Below the pieces are notes generated by a model. It searched no databases, was not told the DNA's origin, and was given only the letters and a program-made list of their open reading frames with translations. A stretch of 64,000 nt of DNA from CBDCWT01 sp965223305 (lineage in GTDB: Bacteria > Planctomycetota > Planctomycetia > Pirellulales > Pirellulaceae), in contig CBDCWT010000036.1 of NCBI GenBank assembly GCA_965223305.1, positions 62,001 to 126,000 on the forward strand, given 5' to 3'. A program made the position numbers and the translations under genes. This document shows, piece by piece, positions 17,649 to 26,196 of this stretch. Numbering within the stretch: the stretch's first letter is position 1; each line of letters opens with the position of its first letter.

Positions 17649-19646
17649 TCATGCACTCCGGCTGAACTGGATCTCGTGCAGCCTCGAATAGGTTTCGCAG
17701 CGCTGGAGCAGTTCTTCGTGGCGTCCCGCGTCTTGGATCTTCCCGCCGTCAATCACAACAACTCGGTCCGCCAGGCTGATTGTAGATAGGCGGTGGGTGA
17801 TGATGATGGCGGTCCGTCCGCCGACAAACTCCTTGAGCGCGCGGTGGATTAGTTGTTCACTCTCGATGTCGATCTGGCTCGTAGCCTCGTCGAGAATCAT
17901 GATTTCTGGATTGCGCAAGATCGCCCGGGCCAGCGCAATTCGCTGACGTTGGCCTCCTGACAGCAGACTTCCACCCTGCCCCACGCGCGACTCATAGCCC
18001 GCTGATAGTTGTCTCGTGATGAAGTTGTGGGCGTGAGCTTTCCGCGCGGCCTCTTCCACGGCATGCCGGGCCGCATTCGGCGCACCGTATCGGATGTTGT
18101 TCATCACTGTGTCGTCAAACAGGTGAGCTTTCTGCGAGACCAAGCCGATCCGGCTGCGCAAGTCGCGGACCCGGATGTCGCGGATGTCGACGCCGTCCAG
18201 GCAGATTTTCCCAACAGTCGGATCATAGAAACGTGGAATAAGGTTGATCAGCGTACTCTTGCCACATCCGTTCGGTCCTACGATCGCGATCGTCTCTCCA
18301 AAGCGAATCTCCAGATCGATCCCCTGCAGCACAGGTTCGTCAGGATCGTAGTGAAAAGAGAGGTTCTCGCAGGACAACTTGTGATGCGGACGGCTGACAG
18401 TCTGTGGACGTGCCGGATCGACGATGGCTGGCTCGCGATCCATCACCGGGAAAATTCGGTCTGCGCTGGCAAACCCGGCTTGCAGCAACGCGAACACGGC
18501 TGACATCTTCCGAGCCGGATCGCTGACGCCTGCCAGCAATCCGTAGAACAGTAGCAGTTCGGAGAGACTCATTGCTCGATCGCACATGCGGATTCCCAAC
18601 AGATGGGTTTCCCCATTGATGACCAGGAAGCCGCCTGCGACCAGAGCCAACGAAATCGCGCCGATTCCGAGCAGCTCGGTGATCGGTTTGGTCAGGGAAT
18701 TGTAAAAGACGATTTTCATCGCCTTGCGGAAAAACTCCTTGGCAGTACGGTGAAAGCGATTCCGTTCAAATTGTTCCATTGTGAACGCCTTGACCGTCGT
18801 AATCCCTGCAAAAGTCTCGGAGAAGTTTCCGTACAGCTGCGACATCTCCTCCATGGCACGGCGATTGGCACGCTTGATCGACCTGGCGAGGCGGCGCATC
18901 AAATACAGAGCAGGTGGTGTTACCAGCAGCGAGAACAGGAGCAGTCGCCAACTGATAAAACTTGCCCCGACCAAGCAAGCGATCATTTTTAGCGGTTCAC
19001 GTAGTGCCTGGCCAAACAACGTGGTCAGTCCAGACGTGAGACCGTTCAGGTCATAAGTAAAGTGGCTCAGCAGCTGGCTGTTCGAGCCGCGACTTAGTGC
19101 ACCCAGGTCGAGTGCCAGGGTCTGCCGAAAGAACTGCTTTCTTAGATCGAACATAGCCAGCTGGGCGAGCCGTTCGACAAGAATCATGTTGACGACGATA
19201 AAGAAGTCCTTTAGCAGCGTGCCGATCAGCAGCACGACGACGATCAAAAGCAGCGTCCGAAAGGGTGTTGAAGGGAAATAGGTGTCCACGATCGGTTTCG
19301 CACGTTTGTAGAAAAACAACGCGCGCAGCTCGGCCGTGATCCCGGCGTCAACCACTTCCAACTCGTGAAGAACGGTCTTTGTCTCCGCATCGCCCACTAC
19401 GGACAGCCGCTGATTAAGCCGCTCGCGCTGCTGGCACAGCTCAGCTAGCTGCCAGTGGGCGCGTACAATTTCGCCGTCAGCCCATTGCTGCAGTGTCTGC
19501 TTCTGGAAGACAACTTCGACGAACGGATAGACAACACCGATGTTTGCTCCCCACAGAGTTCCCACAGCAAGCGACGTTAAAACAACTCCCGCTAGCGTGG
19601 CGCGTTTGCGAAGCGCTAGCTGGACGACGCGAAAGAAGTTCTTCAT
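17649..19646 (-). CDS. MsbA-like ABC exporter (permease-ATPase fusion)
   Basis: A 665-residue half-transporter: six membrane segments in the first 400 residues, then an ATPase domain with Walker A GPNGCGKST, signature LLSGGQRQR, Walker B IMILDEATS and the H-loop IIITHRLST. Resemblance to lipid flippases and the neighbouring LPS-core genes suggest transport of a lipid-linked glycan or lipid A. An unusual feature is a periplasmic stretch of about 85 residues between the first two membrane segments (about residues 35-130) that is charged and helical. The ATG is at the start of MKNFFRVVQLALRKRATL. Confidence 0.92.
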   Translation of the reverse strand: MKNFFRVVQLALRKRATLAGVVLTSLAVGTLWGANIGVVYPFVEVVFQKQTLQQWADGEIVRAHWQLAELCQQRERLNQRLSVVGDAETKTVLHELEVVDAGITAELRALFFYKRAKPIVDTYFPSTPFRTLLLIVVVLLIGTLLKDFFIVVNMILVERLAQLAMFDLRKQFFRQTLALDLGALSRGSNSQLLSHFTYDLNGLTSGLTTLFGQALREPLKMIACLVGASFISWRLLLFSLLVTPPALYLMRRLARSIKRANRRAMEEMSQLYGNFSETFAGITTVKAFTMEQFERNRFHRTAKEFFRKAMKIVFYNSLTKPITELLGIGAISLALVAGGFLVINGETHLLGIRMCDRAMSLSELLLFYGLLAGVSDPARKMSAVFALLQAGFASADRIFPVMDREPAIVDPARPQTVSRPHHKLSCENLSFHYDPDEPVLQGIDLEIRFGETIAIVGPNGCGKSTLINLIPRFYDPTVGKICLDGVDIRDIRVRDLRSRIGLVSQKAHLFDDTVMNNIRYGAPNAARHAVEEAARKAHAHNFITRQLSAGYESRVGQGGSLLSGGQRQRIALARAILRNPEIMILDEATSQIDIESEQLIHRALKEFVGGRTAIIITHRLSTISLADRVVVIDGGKIQDAGRHEELLQRCETYSRLHEIQFSRSA

Positions 19647-19724
19647 GGAGCTGATGTTCCTGGGCCATGTCGAGCGGGCAGCCGTCTTGTATCAGATCCG
19701 CAAAGTCCTTCCAAGAGCTTCGTC

Positions 19725-21464
19725 CTATGCTACCCGCGCCATGTTGGCCTTGGCGCGAGCGACGAGCTGTTGCACCGTGACTACGGGGTCGTGCCGGCCG
19801 TACCACTGTGGGGCGAATCGCTGGGCCGTCGCGCGATAGTGCGGGTAGTGCGCCATCATCTCTCGCAGCATGTTGCCCACCTCGTTTTCGTTCCCCGCAA
19901 TGAGCCCCACAGCGCCCAGGGGACTGTCGACTGCGGCCGCCAAGAAACGGCAACAGACGTTCTCGATACGTACGGGGCTGTCGTGGTAGGCGTTCGTCCA
20001 GCGAACTTCGACAACCTGCGTCCCCTCCCCGATGGGGACGAGAATCGGCACGGCGCCGCGATTCCACTGGCCGACTACATTGGTCCGGCGACTCGATGAG
20101 TTCCCCTTTCGGTCGCGCAATGTGATTTCGCACTGCACATACTGTCCCCGTTCAGCCGATGGACTCCACTGAAAGGTGATCAGCAATCGATTGGCCCCGC
20201 TCGGACAAGCCAACTCGCCGACCGCGGCCTGGGACGCTGAGCCAAACTCCAACACCTCTGCGTTCGGATCGCCGGGCAACCCGTCCTGTTGCTGCCAAAC
20301 AGCCGACGAGACGTCCGCGACACCCACTGTTTCGCAACGTCTGCCAACCTCCAGTTGATGTTCGTAGATCGGCTCGGCAATCTGCTCAGCGAGCCAACAT
20401 CCTGCCGGAACTATCACAGGTGTGCCGGCAGCCAGCAGTTCTCCCAGCACTCCCGCCCGGCGAGAGTAGTAGCGGCGAGCGTCGTAAAGGAACAGGCCAA
20501 TTCCCGCTTGACGAATCAACTCCACGTACGCGTTGGGCTCCAGCGGATGCGGGACGAAGGAAACGGCTTTGGAATACTCTGCAGGTATCTCCGGTGTGTG
20601 CTTCTCGCATGTCGACCTTGTTTGCACGACTAGCTCCGCCTTTCTGGTGGCGAAGCAGTTTTCCCAGAGCTCGGCCAGAATTCCACAAAGCTGCGCGAAA
20701 CCCTTTTCCGCACGGCTATCTCCAGCACACGTGACGCGGATCGGAGAGCTTGCCTGGCGCGCCGGTTTTCTCAAGACAGGGTTGATAGGATAGGCCAACG
20801 GCTCGAACGGCGCTACTTCGAGCCGGTTGTACTGATCGGCCAGGATCTCTGAAGTGGCGTAGAAGTGCCAGCCATGCGCCGTAGGTAGCGACAACGCTCG
20901 CCGAAAGTGACGGCGGATCCGCTCCGCTCGATCCGCCTGTGCAGAGTACTCTGGCTCGCGCCCCTCGAACAGGTTGAAGTGAAACTGCAGGTGCCAGTCG
21001 ACAGGCGGGATTTCTCTGTGTCGACTCAGAAATCGCGCGAGTCCCAGCAAGTCGAGTTCCGACATGGTGGTGGCTAGGACTTGATCTCCCGGTCGTAGAT
21101 CGACCAGCTGGCAAAGTTGCCGGCAGCCTCGCGCGAATGACTCGATGCGTTTCTCCCGACCACGTTCATGAAGCCGTGATTTGCAGTAGTCGGCGATGCG
21201 GTTGGCCAAACGCTGCCGCCGTTCGTCCGCCAGTAAGTTGCGAACGCCAACGAAGTCGGTGTACCTGCTGTAACCGTGATGGCGAAACACCGGAAAGACA
21301 CTGCAGCGGGCCGGCAAAGAGGCCGTCGCGCGAAAACGTCGCTGGCAGGCCAGTGCCGTGTCGAATCCCAAGGTTTGCGCCGCCTGCAAAGTGTGATAGG
21401 CATAGTCGAAGTGATGACCACCTGGTTCGCGCAAAGACGGATCGAGCAAGATAAATCTGGGCAT
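19725..21464 (-). CDS. Glycosyltransferase family 4-like protein with C-terminal extension
   Basis: A 579-residue protein. The first 380 residues look like a GT-B glycosyltransferase: 'MPRFILLDPSLREPGGHHFDY' at the N-terminus, 'IRVTCAGDSRAEKGFAQL', and 'LELLAAGTPVIVPAG' (here GELLAAGTPVIVPAG), a typical donor-site loop. The remaining 190 residues are beta-rich ('FQWSPSAERGQYVQCEITLRD') and end in a helical part ('LREMMAHYPHYRATAQRFAPQWYG'). The middle domain is not recognised. It is the most upstream gene of the glycan set, 78 bases before the ABC exporter gene. Start chosen at MPRFILLD; the longer start has no ribosome site. Confidence 0.78.
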   Translation of the reverse strand: MPRFILLDPSLREPGGHHFDYAYHTLQAAQTLGFDTALACQRRFRATASLPARCSVFPVFRHHGYSRYTDFVGVRNLLADERRQRLANRIADYCKSRLHERGREKRIESFARGCRQLCQLVDLRPGDQVLATTMSELDLLGLARFLSRHREIPPVDWHLQFHFNLFEGREPEYSAQADRAERIRRHFRRALSLPTAHGWHFYATSEILADQYNRLEVAPFEPLAYPINPVLRKPARQASSPIRVTCAGDSRAEKGFAQLCGILAELWENCFATRKAELVVQTRSTCEKHTPEIPAEYSKAVSFVPHPLEPNAYVELIRQAGIGLFLYDARRYYSRRAGVLGELLAAGTPVIVPAGCWLAEQIAEPIYEHQLEVGRRCETVGVADVSSAVWQQQDGLPGDPNAEVLEFGSASQAAVGELACPSGANRLLITFQWSPSAERGQYVQCEITLRDRKGNSSSRRTNVVGQWNRGAVPILVPIGEGTQVVEVRWTNAYHDSPVRIENVCCRFLAAAVDSPLGAVGLIAGNENEVGNMLREMMAHYPHYRATAQRFAPQWYGRHDPVVTVQQLVARAKANMARVA

Positions 21465-21562
21465 CGCGCACCCGGGAATGCATCGGAGAGTGTGGCCGCG
21501 CTTATAGGGGACTCGGTCAGACGCCGCAATATCAGGCCTCCGACAGAGCGAGGCCCGAGCCC

Positions 21563-22540
21563 GCGACACAAGATCAGCCGCTGGGCGTTAGCCCACGGTT
21601 TGACACTGTAGCGGTCACTCCGATGTCTCTCGGCTCGGCAGGAGCCTCGCCCTCCCGAGCATCTTGCAGGGATGTCGCGGTGGGTGTGATGGGCATCCTG
21701 CTGTGGAGCTTGTCCTCTCCATCCTGTTCATCATGTTAATCCTGTCTTCGGCTTTGACAGGATCTACAAGATCAACAGGATGGTCCGGGCGTGCGACACA
21801 AGATCAGCCGCTGGGCGTTAGCCCACGGTTTGACACTGTAGCGGTCACTCCGATGTCTCTCGGCTCGGCAGGAGCCTCGCCCTCCCGAGCATCTTGCAGG
21901 GATGTCGCGGTGGATGTGATGGGCATCCTGCTGTGGAGCTTGTCCTCTCCATCCTGTTCATCATGTTAATCCTGTCTTCTGCTTTCGACAGGATCGACAG
22001 GATCTACAGGATCAACAGGATGGTCCGGGCGTGCGATATAAAATCAGCCGCTGGGCGTTAGCCCACGGTTTCCACCGTAGCGGTCACTCCGATGTCTCTC
22101 GGCTCGGCAGGAGCCTCGCCCTCCCGAGCATCTTGCAGGGATGTCGCGGTGGATGTGATGGGCATCCTGCTGTGGAGCTTGTCCTCTCCATCCTGTTCAT
22201 CATGTTAATCCTGTCTTCTGCTTTCGACAGGATCTACAGAGTCGACAGGATGGTCCGGGCGTGCGACACAAGATCAGCCGCTGGGCGTTAGCCCACGGTT
22301 TGACACTGTAGCCGTCACTCCGATGTCTCTCGGCTCGGCAGGAGCCTCGCCCTCCCGATCGACTAACATGCTTGTGGCAGTGGGCAGCCCGCCAAACTCT
22401 GGCGAGTTCGGCCGGGCGTGCGACACAAAATCAGCCGCTGGGCGTTAGCCCACGGTTTCCACTGTAGCGGTCACTCCGATGTCTCTCGGCTCGGCAGGAG
22501 CCTCGCCCTCCCGAGCATCTTGCAGGGATGTCGCAGTGGA
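21563..22540. repeat. Tandem array of about 235-bp repeats (R4)
   Basis: Units begin near 21563, 21794, 22034, 22264 and 22421. Three are nearly full length (231, 240 and 230 bases); the fourth is shortened and carries an inserted R2 half-arm (CCAAACTCTGGCGAGTTCGG) near its end, and the fifth is partial. Each unit contains an R3 motif (CAGCCGCTGGGCGTTAGCCC), a short CGGCTCGGCAGGAGCC palindrome and a run of ATCCTGT/ACAGGAT dyads. Apparent reading frames through the array only translate the repeats. The array fills the whole gap between two minus-strand genes. Confidence 0.9.
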
Positions 22541-22571
22541 TGATGTAGCTCCTGACGGGAAACCTACACGG

Positions 22572-23855
22572 CTAGACTTGCGGTTCCCAACCGGGCTCAT
22601 ATTCGCGGCCCCAGTGCTGTTCGACAGCCGCTGGGTTATCGATCAGCTGCCCAGTCTGAGGATCACAATGGATCGTTTGCCCAGTGCGATGAGCGATATT
22701 GCCGAGGTGACTCAGCATCGTGCTTTTGTGACCTGATTCGATCTCCTGGTTCAGCAGGCTGGCATCGTCGTTTCGAATCGCGTTCACGAAGTTCTGCAGA
22801 TGCTCCGTCCGCCCCCACAGGACGGGAGCCTTGACGTCTTCGATCAGTTTCTCGTTGGCGTCGAAGATCTTATGCTCGCCCATGATTCCCATTTCGAGCG
22901 TGCCTTGTTCGCCAAAGAAGCTGACAAACGGAAAGTAATGCTTGTTGTGGCTGAGACCCCGCCACGTGATCTGGCCTTTGTCGCCAAACTCGAACGCAAC
23001 CAGGTGTGTGTCCGGCGTTTCTTGATCGTCGTCGTAGCGAAAGCGAGCTCCGCTAGAAACGACCCGCGTCGGATAGTCGACATCCAAACCCCAGCGGGCC
23101 AAGTCCAATGCGTGGACGCCGTTGTTTCCTAACTCCCCGTTTCCCCAGTGCCAACGCCAATGCCAATTGTAGTGCACCACGTTGTCGAAATACGGTCGCC
23201 GCGGCGCAGGCCCCTGCCACAGTTCGTAGTCGATGTGGGACGGCACTTGAACTCGCTTTCCCTTGCCAATCGGGCCTCGCAAACTGGAGTAGGAACACTG
23301 AGCTGCATACACCCGTCCGATAATCCCCTCGTGCAGTTTCTGGACAGCCTGGACAATCGTCGGAGCGCTGCGCCGCTGTGTACCCATCTGCACGCAGCGG
23401 CCATGCCGCTGGGCGGCACCGATCATCATTTCACCTTCAGCCGGATTGTGGCTGCAGGGTTTTTCAACATAGACGTGCTTCCCAGCGGCACAACCCAGTA
23501 TCGTCGCTGGGCCATGCCAGTGATTTGGGGCGGCGCATACTAAGGCGTCGACCTCCTTGTCGTCCAAAATGCTGCGAAAGTCCTGGATGCCCTTAGCTGT
23601 TTGACTTCGCCCGTTAATCTCCGCCATCGTCCGGGCTGTACGTTGCTTGTCGACATCGCATAGGTACTTGATCCGTACGCCGTCGACCTGTGTGAACTGC
23701 TTGGCCAGCGCGCGGCCGCGTTCGAGACCCATGATCCCCACCACCACGGTCTCGGCAGGCGCATTCGCGCCTTGCGCTCGATCTGCCAGTGCTAGGCCCG
23801 CAGCTGTGGCAGCAGTGGTGCCCAAGAATCGTCGGCGGTCGATTGCAGCGTTCAT
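22572..23855 (-). CDS. Gfo/Idh/MocA-family oxidoreductase, Tat leader
   Basis: A 427-residue secreted oxidoreductase-like protein. It starts MNAAIDRRRFLGTTAATAAG, a twin-arginine leader. A Rossmann nucleotide-binding region follows ('VVVGIMGLERGRALAKQF'), with the family's 'YVEKPCSHNPAEGEMMI' catalytic-lysine motif (EKP) near residue 130 and the C-terminal alpha/beta domain. It acts on a sugar-like compound with NAD(P); the substrate is unknown. The ATG overlaps the stop of the WD40 gene by four bases. It is the last gene of the DUF1549 - DUF1501 - WD40 operon. Confidence 0.9.
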   Translation of the reverse strand: MNAAIDRRRFLGTTAATAAGLALADRAQGANAPAETVVVGIMGLERGRALAKQFTQVDGVRIKYLCDVDKQRTARTMAEINGRSQTAKGIQDFRSILDDKEVDALVCAAPNHWHGPATILGCAAGKHVYVEKPCSHNPAEGEMMIGAAQRHGRCVQMGTQRRSAPTIVQAVQKLHEGIIGRVYAAQCSYSSLRGPIGKGKRVQVPSHIDYELWQGPAPRRPYFDNVVHYNWHWRWHWGNGELGNNGVHALDLARWGLDVDYPTRVVSSGARFRYDDDQETPDTHLVAFEFGDKGQITWRGLSHNKHYFPFVSFFGEQGTLEMGIMGEHKIFDANEKLIEDVKAPVLWGRTEHLQNFVNAIRNDDASLLNQEIESGHKSTMLSHLGNIAHRTGQTIHCDPQTGQLIDNPAAVEQHWGREYEPGWEPQV

Positions 23856-24859
23856 ACCTGATCTCCTTGTGATTGCCAGAACGCCACCATGCCGTGTCCA
23901 ACAGCTGTGATGTCGTCGGCAGCGTCGTTGATTTCGAACCCGTGGATATGCATTGGAGCAACCTCGGCGTGCAGAAACTCCTCACTCTCCATGTCCATGA
24001 ACAGCAACAGTCCCGTCTTGGCCCCGCCGGCTGCTACGAGCCAACGACCGCCACGAGCAAACTGAAGTTTCTCCACGATTCCCTTCTGCTCTGGATGCTC
24101 GAACTTGTGCGTTCGTTCACCGGTCCGCCAGTCGTACACCTGTACCAGCGCCTGACCCCCTAGGCCGTCGATGTTCTGGATGTGGCCGATCCCGCCGACT
24201 GCCAACAGCCGGGAGTCCGGTGAAAAACACAACGAACGGATTCCACCGATCGAGTGCCTCCGTTGGACCGGATCCCATGTATAAACCTCGGGAGATTCAA
24301 ACGTGGCGACGGCCTCTCCCGTCTCGACGCGCCAAACCACGACGTGGCCTATCTTATCTCCGGTAGCCAAATAAGCACCGTCGGTCGAAAAACAGCAAGT
24401 AAAGAGCATGGAGGGATAGTGGTGAGGCGTCTGCTCGGCGTGTCCTGTCAATTCACAGAACCGATTCCCCGACCGGGCGTGCCAGAGGCGGCAGACCATG
24501 TCGTCGGCCACGCTGGCCACTAACTTGCCGTCGGGTGAGGCAACCACAGTCCGAATCCACTTACGGTGAGCCAGTACCCTCCGCACCAGGCTGGCTGAGT
24601 TGGGGTCCCACCAGATCAGCTGCCGATCCCAACTGGAGGTCACGAGCTGACCATCCCGCGTCGCTGCCACACCGGAAACGAAGCTGCGATGCCCCTCCAT
24701 TCGCCGCCGTGGCTCGCCGGACGGCAGGTCGAGTTCGTAGAGGGAGAAGTCGGAGCTGCCGCAATACAGCAGCGAGGAACTCGGCGACCTGCACATGCAG
24801 AACAGAATGTCCGAACGCTCGACGGTGCGGGGATCATTAAGTTGAATGCTGGGTCCCAT
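23852..24859 (-). CDS. WD40 repeat protein
   Basis: A 335-residue beta-propeller. Repeats with the pattern 'L.GHRSFVSGVAATRDGQLVTSSWDRQLIWWD' (about residues 50-80) recur six or seven times. No signal peptide is visible, so it may be cytoplasmic, unlike its operon neighbours. It probably serves as a protein-interaction scaffold. The start at MGPSIQLNDP sits 23 bases after the DUF1501 stop. Confidence 0.85.
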   Translation of the reverse strand: MGPSIQLNDPRTVERSDILFCMCRSPSSSLLYCGSSDFSLYELDLPSGEPRRRMEGHRSFVSGVAATRDGQLVTSSWDRQLIWWDPNSASLVRRVLAHRKWIRTVVASPDGKLVASVADDMVCRLWHARSGNRFCELTGHAEQTPHHYPSMLFTCCFSTDGAYLATGDKIGHVVVWRVETGEAVATFESPEVYTWDPVQRRHSIGGIRSLCFSPDSRLLAVGGIGHIQNIDGLGGQALVQVYDWRTGERTHKFEHPEQKGIVEKLQFARGGRWLVAAGGAKTGLLLFMDMESEEFLHAEVAPMHIHGFEINDAADDITAVGHGMVAFWQSQGDQV

Positions 24860-24882
24860 GACGCCCTTTATTAGGATTCCGA

Positions 24883-26178
24883 CTACGCCAGCACGTCCCA
24901 AATGGGCTCGATCCCGACGTCAACCAGTGGGACCGGGCGGGGGCCAACGTACAGTTCGTGCTGGTGGTCGATGCCAAGCGCCTGCAGGATGGTGGCAAAG
25001 AGCTCTCCAGCACCGACCTCGCCCTCGATGACTGTCTCACCGTCTGCATCGGTTTTCCCAAACACCGTGCCCGGTTTCACACCGAGTCCCGAGAGCGTGG
25101 AGCTCCAGGCGGTTGGAAAGTGGTCCCGCCCCAGGCTGGGGTTGATCTTCGGTGTTCGGCCAAACTCTGCGGTTGTGAGCACCAATGTATGCTCTAACAG
25201 GCCACGTTCTTTCAAATCGTCCAAGAGGGTAGACATCACCCGATCCAACTCGGGTACAAGCTCTAGATGAGTCTCAAAGTTCTGAGCGTGGCTGTCCCAC
25301 CAAGCGCGAGCAACGCGTACAAATGGGACACCTGCTTCGATCAATCGACGGGCAATCAATGCCTGCTCCCCGAAACGTGTCGGTCCATACCGCTCACGAA
25401 TGCTCTGCGGCTCCTCGGATATGTCGAACAACCGATCGCTTGCCATCAGCCCTCGTACTCGCTGGTAGGCCGTCTCGTGGCTGTCCAGGGTGGCGAGCTC
25501 CCGGCCGCGGACGAACCGCTTGTTCAACAGCCGGCGTAGATCGCTCCTGTCACGATGGTCCAGCGCCGATATGGACTCCAGGCGGTGCACGTTCTCGAGA
25601 CCCATCCGTTCCGTAAGTTGAATCGGTGCGTGCCGGGTCGGTAGGAAGGCGGGTCCCAGTTTGGCAAAGTTGCGGCCTTCCGTCTGTGAGTAGATCGACA
25701 CGTAGTCAGGTACTTGGCTGTCGGCTTGGGCCAGCTCATGCGCCACGACCGCGCCCAGGTCTGGATAGCTCAGGTTGGGCTCGTTATTTCTCCCACGCAT
25801 CATCAACTCTGAAGCTCGGGCGTGTGCGCCGTCCTTGGTGTTGAGCGAGCGAATGATGGCGGTGTGCTCGTGCAGCCGTGTGGCCATCTTGGGCATCAGC
25901 TCGGAGATATGGACTCCCGGCAGCGAGGTGGGAATGTCGAAAAAGGGACCACCAGTATCCCGCCCCGGTTTGGGGTCCCAAGTCTCGAGCTGGCTGGCGC
26001 CGCCGGCGAGCCACAGCATGATTACTCGCTTGTCATGACGCTTCAGCTCCCGGGCAAATCCTTGGTGACCGAACAGACCCGTCCCAGCCATCGTCGCCGC
26101 CGCGGTGTTCCTCAGGAACGAACGTCGCGAGAGGGCGTGGTCCGATGACCCGCAAAAAGAACCAGTTCCGCGCGACAT
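24883..26178 (-). CDS. DUF1501 Tat-exported protein
   Basis: A 431-residue DUF1501 protein, a family almost restricted to planctomycetes and relatives, with a sulfatase/alkaline-phosphatase-like fold. A twin-arginine leader ('LSRRSFLRNTAAATMAGTG') is at residues 16-36; then 'VIMLWLAGGASQLETWDPKPG' and 'LVLTTAEFGRTPKINPSLGRDHFPTAWS', the two family hallmarks. The role is not established; genes of this family nearly always follow a DUF1549/DUF1553 gene, as here. GGGGAGAT precedes the ATG, 18 bases after the reconstructed stop of the upstream gene. Confidence 0.92.
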   Translation of the reverse strand: MSRGTGSFCGSSDHALSRRSFLRNTAAATMAGTGLFGHQGFARELKRHDKRVIMLWLAGGASQLETWDPKPGRDTGGPFFDIPTSLPGVHISELMPKMATRLHEHTAIIRSLNTKDGAHARASELMMRGRNNEPNLSYPDLGAVVAHELAQADSQVPDYVSIYSQTEGRNFAKLGPAFLPTRHAPIQLTERMGLENVHRLESISALDHRDRSDLRRLLNKRFVRGRELATLDSHETAYQRVRGLMASDRLFDISEEPQSIRERYGPTRFGEQALIARRLIEAGVPFVRVARAWWDSHAQNFETHLELVPELDRVMSTLLDDLKERGLLEHTLVLTTAEFGRTPKINPSLGRDHFPTAWSSTLSGLGVKPGTVFGKTDADGETVIEGEVGAGELFATILQALGIDHQHELYVGPRPVPLVDVGIEPIWDVLA

Positions 26179-26196
26179 GAAATCTCCCCGATCGAA

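Noticed and set aside
19477..20133. A 218-codon frame between the ABC exporter and glycosyltransferase genes
   Set aside because: It is out of frame with both, rich in Arg, Ser and Pro, and overlaps the coding ends of two well-supported genes.
21664..22291. Reading frames of 86-101 codons in the repeat array
   Set aside because: They repeat the same peptide because they only translate the tandem units; no ribosome site and no family resemblance.
21563..22540. CRISPR array
   Set aside because: The units are about 235 bases, contiguous and without unique spacers, and no cas gene is present.
26033..26196. The long C-terminal tail of the DUF1549/1553 frame
   Set aside because: It overlaps the DUF1501 start and has no family resemblance; the expected ending lies in another frame one base away.
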